This document shows positions 7,872 to 14,040 of a stretch of DNA of 64,000 nt, in pieces. The position numbers and the translations under genes are program-made. Where the stretch lies: positions 1-64,000 of the forward strand of contig DASSPH010000088.1 of the NCBI GenBank assembly GCA_035699745.1, read 5' to 3'. The DNA is from Vicinamibacterales bacterium (GTDB lineage Bacteria > Acidobacteriota > Vicinamibacteria > Vicinamibacterales > 2-12-FULL-66-21). Numbering within the stretch: position 1 is the first letter of the stretch; each line of letters begins with the position of its first letter. The notes below the pieces were generated by a model. It did no database searches. It was not told the DNA's origin and saw nothing but the letters and a program-made list of their open reading frames with translations.

Positions 7872-8711
7872 ATGTCCACGACACGCGTTCAGGATGCGGT
7901 TCGCGAAAAATACGGCGAGATTGCCCGCTCGGTTGGCGCATCGGGGTGTTGCGGCCCGACCGCCTGCGGGTGCGGCGACCCGATCACCTCCAACCTGTAC
8001 GCGAGCTCCGAAACCGAGGGGCTTCCCGCAGAGGCGGTCGCCGTCTCGCTCGGCTGCGGCAACCCCACGGCGCTCATCGAGCTGACGCCCGGCGAGACCG
8101 TGCTCGATCTCGGATCCGGTGGCGGGATCGACGTGCTGCTGTCGGCGAAGCGCGTCGGGCCGACCGGCAAGGTGTACGGCCTGGACATGACGGACGACAT
8201 GCTGGCCCTTGCCCGTGAGAATCAGCGCAAGGCCGGCGCGGCCAACGTCGAGTTCCTCAAGGGCACCATCGAGGCAATTCCGCTTCCCGACCAGTCCGTC
8301 GACGTCATCATCTCCAATTGCGTGATCAATCTGTCGGTCGACAAGGATGCGGTGCTCCGCGAGGCCTTCCGCGTCCTGAAACCCGGCGGCCGCTTCGCCG
8401 TGTCCGACGTGGTCATTCGCGGTGAGGTCGCGCCGGAGATTCGTCGCAGCCTGGAGCTCTGGGTCGGGTGTGTCGCGGGCGCGCTTCGCGACGAGGAGTA
8501 CGTTTCGAAACTGCGGGCGGCGGGGTTCGCCGACCCGACGGTCGAGGCGTGGCGGGTATATCGGGTCGAGGACGCGCGGGCGTTTCTCGCCGGCGCCGGT
8601 CTCGACGTGGATCGCATTGCCGCCGACGTCGACGGCAGGATCGCCAGCGCGTTCATCCGTGCGCGAAAGCCCGAAGCGAAGACATGCTGCGGCCCGACCT
8701 GCTGCTCGTAG
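7872..8711 (+). CDS. arsM: Arsenite methyltransferase ArsM
   Basis: A 279-residue SAM-dependent As(III) methyltransferase that converts arsenite to methylated, partly volatile arsenicals. The SAM site is VLDLGSGGGIDVLL (about 77-90) with GLDMTDDML. The three cysteines expected to bind As(III) are present: C62 in GCGNP, C150 in ISNCVINLS and C200 in GCVAGAL. The N-terminus has an extra SGCCGPTACGCG cluster and the C-terminus ends CCGPTCCS, both common in ArsM proteins. A strong AAGGAG site precedes the ATG. It follows the MarR gene and shares its operator. Identification is strong; regulation is inferred. Confidence 0.95.
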   Translation: MSTTRVQDAVREKYGEIARSVGASGCCGPTACGCGDPITSNLYASSETEGLPAEAVAVSLGCGNPTALIELTPGETVLDLGSGGGIDVLLSAKRVGPTGKVYGLDMTDDMLALARENQRKAGAANVEFLKGTIEAIPLPDQSVDVIISNCVINLSVDKDAVLREAFRVLKPGGRFAVSDVVIRGEVAPEIRRSLELWVGCVAGALRDEEYVSKLRAAGFADPTVEAWRVYRVEDARAFLAGAGLDVDRIAADVDGRIASAFIRARKPEAKTCCGPTCCS

Positions 8712-8743
8712 GGTCTGGCACACCAGCGGCGAGGGGGGACGAG

Positions 8744-9163
8744 ATGCAGCACGTAATGGAATGGAGACACAGGCAGACGCGGAGCGTCAAGCTGTCCAGG
8801 GTGCGTCAGTTTTCGCTCACGTCGATCCGCGACGCACACCGGGTGCTCGTGCGCGCCTGCGGCCGGCTGGTGCTGGGCCGCGGTGCGCACGACGCGCTGT
8901 GGACGCCGCACCTGGACGAGGCCGCCACGCATGTGGCGCTCGATCTGTCGTGCGTGACCGACCTGGATGCACGAGGGGTCGGCCTTCTCGCCGCTCTCGT
9001 TCGGCGCGCTCGACAGCATGGCGGAACGGTAACGGTGGTCGCCGCCAGCCGCGTCGTTCAGCGGCTTGGTGAAATGACGCGCCTGGATCGCGCACTGCCA
9101 GGCGCGTGGCATGAACAGAGTGGCCGCGCGGCCGCTCAGTCGTGCCTGAGCGCGGCAGGATAA
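8744..9163 (+). CDS. STAS-domain protein without the usual phospho-Ser
   Basis: A 139-residue protein with a C-terminal STAS fold, the domain of anti-sigma-factor antagonists. The diagnostic part is VALDLSCVTDLDARGVGLLAALVRRARQHGGTVTVV. In phosphorylatable antagonists the corresponding motif is D-S-x-G; here it is DARG, so the acceptor Ser is Ala. The protein may therefore be a constitutive binder. The N-terminal 45 residues are basic and resemble nothing I know. It is 32 bp after arsM on the same strand, but no anti-sigma kinase is adjacent. A start at 8744 is chosen because of the GAGGGGGG ribosome site. Confidence 0.65.
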   Translation: MQHVMEWRHRQTRSVKLSRVRQFSLTSIRDAHRVLVRACGRLVLGRGAHDALWTPHLDEAATHVALDLSCVTDLDARGVGLLAALVRRARQHGGTVTVVAASRVVQRLGEMTRLDRALPGAWHEQSGRAAAQSCLSAAG

Positions 9164-9222
9164 CTGCCGGCCAGGCACTGTCGCGACGGCAGAACGCCGT
9201 CAGTTGACGCGGGCGTGCGGGT

Positions 9223-9248
9223 TATTCCCCGCACACCCTGGAAATTCC
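9223..9248. promoter_or_regulatory. Motif TATTCCCCGC-N7-GGAAATTCC, copy 1
   Basis: The two half-sites TATTCCCCGC (9223-9232) and GGAAATTCC (9240-9248) form an imperfect dyad (TTCC...GGAA). The same pair with a 6-bp gap occurs in front of the NtrC-type regulator gene at 36669-36693. It lies about 55 bp upstream of a sigma-54-like promoter, a plausible enhancer position. Confidence 0.4.
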
Positions 9249-9303
9249 GGTGTGTGAGCCATCCGCCGTCCACTGGCCCCCTGGCAGATCGTCAAGCGCG
9301 CTG

Positions 9304-9319
9304 TGGCACGCGCGTTGAT
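9304..9319 (+). promoter_or_regulatory. Sigma-54-like promoter element
   Basis: TGGCACG-N4-TTGAT closely matches the -24/-12 consensus TGGCACG-N4-TTGCW, with GA instead of GC at the -12 dinucleotide. It lies 36 bp before the DGC-type gene. That -12 mismatch lowers confidence. Confidence 0.35.
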
Positions 9320-9354
9320 CATTTATGAGAGATGGCTTGTGCCGGGGGGTGAAC

Positions 9355-9861
9355 ATGGAAGACTACACACCCGATTTCTCCGTCGCCGTGCAAGGCGTCA
9401 AGGGATTGTGTCCGGCAGGCGAGGCGTACGCCAGGCGCAACATCGAAAACAGGAAGATCCCCGTACTCTCATGCGAGGGACCGTGCATCCGAGGCGACAT
9501 CGCCAGGCTCGCCGCAAACCTGGTCGCCAACGAAGTGCCGGGGTTTGCCCGCGCGTGCCACGCCGAAGCGTTTTTCGTGCCTCATTCGGCAATGGCGCGC
9601 TGGGTCAAGGACGCCAACCAGACAATCATGATCGACGGCTGCTTTCTGAAGTGCCATGGACGCGTCCTCAAGACGCTCATTCCCGAAGACAGAGTCGTCC
9701 ATATTGATGCTCTGCCCATGTACAAGAAGTACACGGACATCTTCTCGATGGACGACGTACCCGAAGAGGAACGCAAGGCCGTCGCCCGGCGGGTCGCGGA
9801 CCGGATCATTGCGACGCTGAAGGACCGCCAGCCAGCAACGATTGCCGCCACCGGGCTCTGA
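9355..9861 (+). CDS. Putative zinc-binding protein, DGC-like
   Basis: A 168-residue cytoplasmic protein that resembles the DGC-domain family of putative zinc-binding proteins. Conserved cysteine motifs are CPAGEA, SCEGPCIRGDIARLAANLV and the signature MIDGCFLKCHGRVLK (Asp-Gly-Cys plus a second Cys). The function of the family is not established; the Cys pattern suggests a metal or metalloid ligand set, which may be relevant next to arsM. The ATG at 9355 is preceded by GGGGGGTGAAC; an upstream ATG at 9325 is less well placed. A sigma-54-like element and a dyad motif lie upstream. Confidence 0.65.
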   Translation: MEDYTPDFSVAVQGVKGLCPAGEAYARRNIENRKIPVLSCEGPCIRGDIARLAANLVANEVPGFARACHAEAFFVPHSAMARWVKDANQTIMIDGCFLKCHGRVLKTLIPEDRVVHIDALPMYKKYTDIFSMDDVPEEERKAVARRVADRIIATLKDRQPATIAATGL

Positions 9862-9916
9862 CCCGGAGGCCACGGGTGTCGAGCGCCGCGGCCATGGGAC
9901 GCTACAATAGACGGTC

Positions 9917-10492
9917 ATGGCTGCGCTGATTGAAGCAATCGAGATCAAGCGGAAGATGTTCTTCGAGTACGAGGGCGCCCCGTATCACGTCATCGACGTC
10001 GAGGTTTCCCGCCCGACGGCGCGAGGCGGCCAGACGCTGGTCCGCATCAAGATGCGCAACCTGCTCACCCGCGCAGTGTTCGACAAGACGTTCAAGGCGG
10101 GCGAGAAGTTCGCCGAGCCGGATCTGGAAATGGTCGACGCGATGTTCCAGTACGCCGACAGCGCCGGCTTCCACTTCATGGACCAGGAATCGTTCGACAC
10201 GATGACGCTGCGCCCCGAGATCGTCGGCGACGATCGGCTGCTGCTGGTCGACAACCTGCTGGTGCAGGTGCAGAAGTGGAACGGCGGGCCGATCGGGCTC
10301 CAGTTCCCGCCGCACATCGAGCTCGCCGTCGTCGCAACCGAACCCGGCGTCCGCGGCGACACCGCCAGCGGCGGCGTCACGAAGAACGCGACGCTGGAGA
10401 CCGGACTCGAGATCCGCGTCCCGCTGTTCATCAAGGAGGGGGAAAAGGTGAAGGTGCACACCGAGACGCGCGAGTTCGCCGGCCGCGCCTGA
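9917..10492 (+). CDS. efpL: Elongation factor P-like protein EfpL (YeiP)
   Basis: A 191-residue EF-P paralogue that relieves ribosome stalling at difficult nascent-chain motifs. The tip of domain I is SRPTARGGQTLVRIKM, which matches the PTARG tip loop of E. coli YeiP/EfpL; the key Arg is residue 36. Canonical EF-P has PGKG with a modifiable Lys. The C-terminal ETGLEIRVPLFIKEGEKVKVHTETREFAGRA also matches YeiP. It is therefore EfpL-type rather than canonical EF-P. A TACAAT -10-like element occurs at 9903-9908. No EpmA/EpmB or EarP modification gene is in the window. Confidence 0.88.
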   Translation: MAALIEAIEIKRKMFFEYEGAPYHVIDVEVSRPTARGGQTLVRIKMRNLLTRAVFDKTFKAGEKFAEPDLEMVDAMFQYADSAGFHFMDQESFDTMTLRPEIVGDDRLLLVDNLLVQVQKWNGGPIGLQFPPHIELAVVATEPGVRGDTASGGVTKNATLETGLEIRVPLFIKEGEKVKVHTETREFAGRA

Positions 10493-10495
10493 TCC

Positions 10496-10957
10496 TCAGA
10501 AGCGCAGCCGCACCTGCAGCCCGGCCGCGCCTCCAGGTGCCGGCGCCGGCGGACGGCTGTAGACCGCGCTCCGGCCGCCGTTCAACGCATCGATGCCTGC
10601 GCCGATCAACGCGCCGAAGCCGGCGTTGAACCCTACGATCGCGCCGCACTGCCCGGCGTTGGTCGCCCCCTGGCAGGCGACCAGCGACAACCCGCCCATG
10701 ATCGCGGCACCCAGCACGAGGCCGTTCTTCAGCGAGTCTCCCCGCGTCTCGATCCGCAGCACGCGCGACAACGGCAGGTCGACGCGGCGCTGATCGACGG
10801 TCAGAATCGTCAGCGACTCGGGACTCAAGGTGACGATCTCGCCGCGCACGACCTCGCCCGAGTCCGCGTGGCTGACCCAGACTTCCTTCAGGCGTTCCTG
10901 TGCGGCGGCGGGTGACGCGACGGCGAGAGCAGCCAACAGCAAGACGGCGCTACGCAT
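10496..10957 (-). CDS. Secreted hypothetical protein with glycine-rich hydrophobic segment
   Basis: A 153-residue protein with a clear signal peptide (MRSAVLLLAALAVASPAAAQ). The mature part begins with a beta-rich segment, EVVRGEIVTLSPESLTILTVDQRRVDLPLSRVLRIE, that resembles small-barrel proteins. It then has a glycine-zipper-like stretch, GAIVGFNAGFGALIGAGIDAL, which could insert in a membrane. It ends GLQVRLRF, with the terminal aromatic residue typical of outer-membrane proteins. No family is recognised. It converges on efpL with a 3-bp gap. Confidence 0.65.
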   Translation of the reverse strand: MRSAVLLLAALAVASPAAAQERLKEVWVSHADSGEVVRGEIVTLSPESLTILTVDQRRVDLPLSRVLRIETRGDSLKNGLVLGAAIMGGLSLVACQGATNAGQCGAIVGFNAGFGALIGAGIDALNGGRSAVYSRPPAPAPGGAAGLQVRLRF

Positions 10958-11000
10958 TCTGACCTCCTCCTGGCAAGGCGCAGGAGGCGCGAAATCCGGC

Positions 11001-11639
11001 TCAGCGCGGCCGGCCGGGACGGATCACGACGCCGAGCGAGGCTGTCATGTAGCGGACGTGCACGTCTCCGTCACCCAACGCGATCGGGCCGTGGTAGGTC
11101 CCGGTGACGGTGCTGTAGTAGCGCACGTCGAATCGCACGCCGGTGTGCCGCGTGAGAAATCCCACGGCGCCGCCGCCGACGTTGTAGGCGAACAGGTTGA
11201 GGTTCGTCGACAGCAGATCCGCCCCCTCGACCTTCGAGACGCGCAGCAGGCCGAACCCGCCGGACACGAACGGGCGCAGGAAGTACTCGGTCCATTTCTG
11301 GGGCGCGGCGACGACGACGTTGCCCATCATCGCGAAGGCGTAACTGCTGTCGACGATCGGACTCTGTCCGGACGGAGTCAACAGCGTCCGCATGTCGCGG
11401 TTCTCGAAGAACCGGGGCGTGAGTGACACCACTCCTTCGACGCCGAGCACGCCGCCGCTGAGCAGGGCGACCGACCCGGCGAGGGCCGGGTGACGGTTGG
11501 ATGTACCCTGGTCGGGATCGGTGATCGTCGTCTTGCCGGCGAAGGTCACGCCGATCATCGGGGTGATCTGCCACTCGGCAGAAGCGGCGGCGGGCGCTGC
11601 CAGCAGCAGCGCGCAGGCAAGAACGGCCGCTCTCACCAT
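11001..11639 (-). CDS. Outer-membrane beta-barrel-like protein
   Basis: A 212-residue protein with signal peptide (MVRAAVLACALLLAAPAAASAE) followed by alternating strands typical of small outer-membrane barrels. Examples are WQITPMIGVTFAGKTTI, FLRPFVSGGFGLLRV, GVRFDVRYYSTVTGTY and HVRYMTASLGVVIRPG. The pattern is OmpW/OmpA-barrel-like, but no specific family motif is clear. The start ATG is at complement 11637-11639, and a longer upstream reading is not supported. It lies 5 bp after the serine-hydrolase-like gene, so it is probably cotranscribed with it. Confidence 0.65.
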   Translation of the reverse strand: MVRAAVLACALLLAAPAAASAEWQITPMIGVTFAGKTTITDPDQGTSNRHPALAGSVALLSGGVLGVEGVVSLTPRFFENRDMRTLLTPSGQSPIVDSSYAFAMMGNVVVAAPQKWTEYFLRPFVSGGFGLLRVSKVEGADLLSTNLNLFAYNVGGGAVGFLTRHTGVRFDVRYYSTVTGTYHGPIALGDGDVHVRYMTASLGVVIRPGRPR

Positions 11640-11644
11640 CACCG

Positions 11645-12754
11645 CTAGGTTGTGAGCTTGAGGAAGATCGTGGCGAACAGCGAGCGGGTGACGTCGCCCG
11701 ACTGCAGCTGGAACGGATTGCTCAGCCCGTCGCTGTTGGCGAGCAGGATGAAGGTGATCCGCTTGAGCGGCAGCTTGAGGATCAGGGCGGAGTAGGCGTT
11801 CGGCACCTGGCCGAAGTGCCATACCACGCGCTCGCCGCGGTGGAACTGGACGAACCAGCCGAGGCCCATCGGCGTCGCCTGCCCGCTGCGGTCGAACGCG
11901 GGGGTCCACGCCGCGGCCAGCGTCTCGTCCAGCAGCAGGACGCCATTGGGCGACAGCGCGCGATCGAGCCGAGCCAGGTCGCGCACCGTCGACACCAGTC
12001 CGCCGGACGCGGTCATCGGCGCGACCGGCAGCTCCATGCGATCCGCCCTGGTGCGCCCCGTGACCTTGTAGGGCACCGCGATCCGCTGCAGCACCGTGCG
12101 ATAGCGTTCGAGCTCGTCGGGGGCGAACAGATCGTCGGGCAGCGCGAGATTGGGATCGATCAGATCCGTGCCCGGAACCGAATCGCGCATCGCGAGGCGG
12201 TTCAGCACGCGGTGCGACACGCTCTTTCGATAGGGCTGCGGCGCGCACCACTCCATCAGGGCGGTGAGGCTCGAGTAGCGCTCGGGACTGTAGGCGAACG
12301 GCTCGCCGCCGGTGACGCGGCCGGCGCCCGGGGCGGCGTGTGAGAGCAGGCCGCGGAGCGTCGCGTCCGGCTCGGGGGACGAGAGCCCATAGCGCGACAC
12401 CGGCTGATCGAGCTCGAGGTGGCGCTGCTCGACGCACTGCAGCAGCAGCACGGCGGCGAGCGTGCCGCTCATGTCGCCCACCATGAACGGCGTGTCGGGG
12501 GTGACGCGCTCGCGCGTGGCGGTGTTCGCGAAGCCGTAGCCCTTCTCCCAGACGGTTTCGCCGTCCAGCATGACGGCGGCGGCCATGCCGGGAATGCCCG
12601 CCTGCTGGCGAAGCGCCTCGAGATAGGAATCGAGAACCGGGATGCTGCCGCCCTGCGTGAACAGCGGCGATGGCTGCTGCGCCGACGGCAGCGCCACCTG
12701 CAGCACAGCAGTGGTGAGGACAGCGATTCCGGCGGACAGGATCCCGCGTCGCAT
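11645..12754 (-). CDS. Serine-hydrolase (beta-lactamase class C fold) protein, likely catalytically dead
   Basis: A 369-residue exported protein of the class C beta-lactamase/serine hydrolase fold. After a signal peptide it shows IPGMAAAVMLDGETVWEKGYGFAN, then PFMVGDMSGTLAAVLLLQCVEQRHLELDQPVSRYG. That second segment aligns with the family block in which SxxK holds the nucleophile Ser and base Lys, and here the four residues are DMSG (94-97). The later YxN position reads YSP. The C-terminal HxG survives as HFG. The fold is kept while the active site is lost, which suggests a binding or sensing role. It sits between the DUF4390 gene and the beta-barrel gene. Confidence 0.75.
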   Translation of the reverse strand: MRRGILSAGIAVLTTAVLQVALPSAQQPSPLFTQGGSIPVLDSYLEALRQQAGIPGMAAAVMLDGETVWEKGYGFANTATRERVTPDTPFMVGDMSGTLAAVLLLQCVEQRHLELDQPVSRYGLSSPEPDATLRGLLSHAAPGAGRVTGGEPFAYSPERYSSLTALMEWCAPQPYRKSVSHRVLNRLAMRDSVPGTDLIDPNLALPDDLFAPDELERYRTVLQRIAVPYKVTGRTRADRMELPVAPMTASGGLVSTVRDLARLDRALSPNGVLLLDETLAAAWTPAFDRSGQATPMGLGWFVQFHRGERVVWHFGQVPNAYSALILKLPLKRITFILLANSDGLSNPFQLQSGDVTRSLFATIFLKLTT

Positions 12755-12760
12755 CGTCAG

Positions 12761-13303
12761 CTACCGGATGAAGGTGAACTTACCCAGTCCCAGCGCGTGA
12801 TCGCCCTGCCAGGGCCAGACGAAGGCAGAGTTGCGGGGCGAGGCGTTCGCGGTGACGCGGACGTAGTAGTCGGCGTTCGGCTCGAGCTGGACGCCGGGAA
12901 ACAACGACAGGCGCGCGAAGTCGCGGGTGAGCCAGTTCCACGCGATGTCTTCCTTGAGCGTGGTGTCGGCGAACTCGATCCGGCCGTCGATGGCGCGCGA
13001 GAAGTGGTAGGTGCGGGTCAGCGTGTCGTACCGCACCGATGCCATTACCACCGCCGACCTTATCGTGCGATCGACCCATACGGCCGAACTGCGCCGCAGA
13101 TCGACTTTGTAGATGAACTTGACCGTCAGCCCGCTGTTGATGGCCGCCCGGACCTCGTCGGTCAACGATTCCTCGAGCTTGAACGAGACGAGCACCTCGC
13201 CGTCCCGCGGCAGCGGGATGACGTGAAGCGTCTGCGCCTGTGCGGCGGCGCTCGAGGCGAACCCGAGCAGCATGAGGAGCAGAATCAGGGCGCGGCTGAG
13301 CAT
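12761..13303 (-). CDS. DUF4390 domain-containing secreted protein
   Basis: A 180-residue protein with signal peptide (LILLLMLLGFASSAAAQAQ). The mature part matches the DUF4390 pattern as I know it: VSFKLEESLTDEVRAAINSGLTVKFIYKVDLRR, then YHFSRAIDGR and a terminal region with LFPGVQLEPNADYYVRVTANASP. The function of this family is unknown; in other bacteria it is often next to a membrane histidine kinase, which is absent here. The stop is 6 bp before the serine-hydrolase-like gene, so the two are probably cotranscribed. Confidence 0.7.
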   Translation of the reverse strand: MLSRALILLLMLLGFASSAAAQAQTLHVIPLPRDGEVLVSFKLEESLTDEVRAAINSGLTVKFIYKVDLRRSSAVWVDRTIRSAVVMASVRYDTLTRTYHFSRAIDGRIEFADTTLKEDIAWNWLTRDFARLSLFPGVQLEPNADYYVRVTANASPRNSAFVWPWQGDHALGLGKFTFIR

Positions 13304-13316
13304 GTCGAGGCGGCCT

Positions 13317-13940
13317 CTATGATAACCCGGCCGCCCCCGCCTCGTAGGGGATTTCCTCGAACGGCGGCAGGCCGGCCAGCCGGATGACGTCGACGAGGCC
13401 GGCCCGGTCGTGAAACTCCTTCCCGTCGCGGTTGATCACGACGGTATTGGGGTAGGTGGGCGCCAGACGGCGGAACTCGGCGTCGATCAGCCGGAAGCGC
13501 CGCACCATGTTCTCGGCGTCCTCATGCGGCCGGTTGCGGAGCCTGATGTGCTTGTCGACGGTGTCGGTGCTCGAGGTGAGGACAATCGTGCGATCGGGGT
13601 TCCAGTGGTCGCCAATCGCGAGCACCCGTCGAAGGTCCGCATGGCACTCCTCGGGGTACTCCGCCAGGTGCGCCTCGAGCGTGATGCGCGCCCCCTCGAA
13701 GAAGATCACTTTGCCGGGCCGATCGTGATCGGCGGCATCGCGGTAGTTGGCATCGTAGAGGCGCGCGAAGTACGTCGTCACGGCGACGGCATTCCGCCCT
13801 GCCTCGATGTCCTCGAGCACCCCCGGGTGCCACACCCCCTGCTCGCCTTCGCCGTACGAGCCGTTGTGATACAGGTCCCCGAGCTGCCGGACGAGCGTGC
13901 TCTTGCCGATGCCGGGGCCGCCGACGATCGCGACGCGCAT
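13317..13940 (-). CDS. P-loop NTPase, deoxynucleoside-kinase-like
   Basis: A 207-residue cytoplasmic ATPase/kinase-like protein. Walker A is at the extreme N-terminus (GGPGIGKST, about residues 7-15). The middle has VIFFEGARITLEAHL and a LID-like region DKHIRLRNRPHEDAENMVRRFRLIDAEFRRL, rich in Arg as in deoxynucleoside and other small-molecule kinases. The C-terminal NTVVINRDGKEFHDRAGLVDVIR is also kinase-like. The substrate is uncertain; a deoxynucleoside kinase is the closest idea, but a generic AAA-type ATPase is possible. It is the first gene of the minus-strand run 13.9 to 10.5 kb. Confidence 0.6.
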   Translation of the reverse strand: MRVAIVGGPGIGKSTLVRQLGDLYHNGSYGEGEQGVWHPGVLEDIEAGRNAVAVTTYFARLYDANYRDAADHDRPGKVIFFEGARITLEAHLAEYPEECHADLRRVLAIGDHWNPDRTIVLTSSTDTVDKHIRLRNRPHEDAENMVRRFRLIDAEFRRLAPTYPNTVVINRDGKEFHDRAGLVDVIRLAGLPPFEEIPYEAGAAGLS

Positions 13941-14040
13941 GACGCGACGAGCGTATCATTCGGCTCCGTGTGGCTGCGCGTCTGGATCTGATGACGGCGT
14001 CGGCGATGTGAGGCGCGCCGGTTGTCCGTGCGATCCGCGG

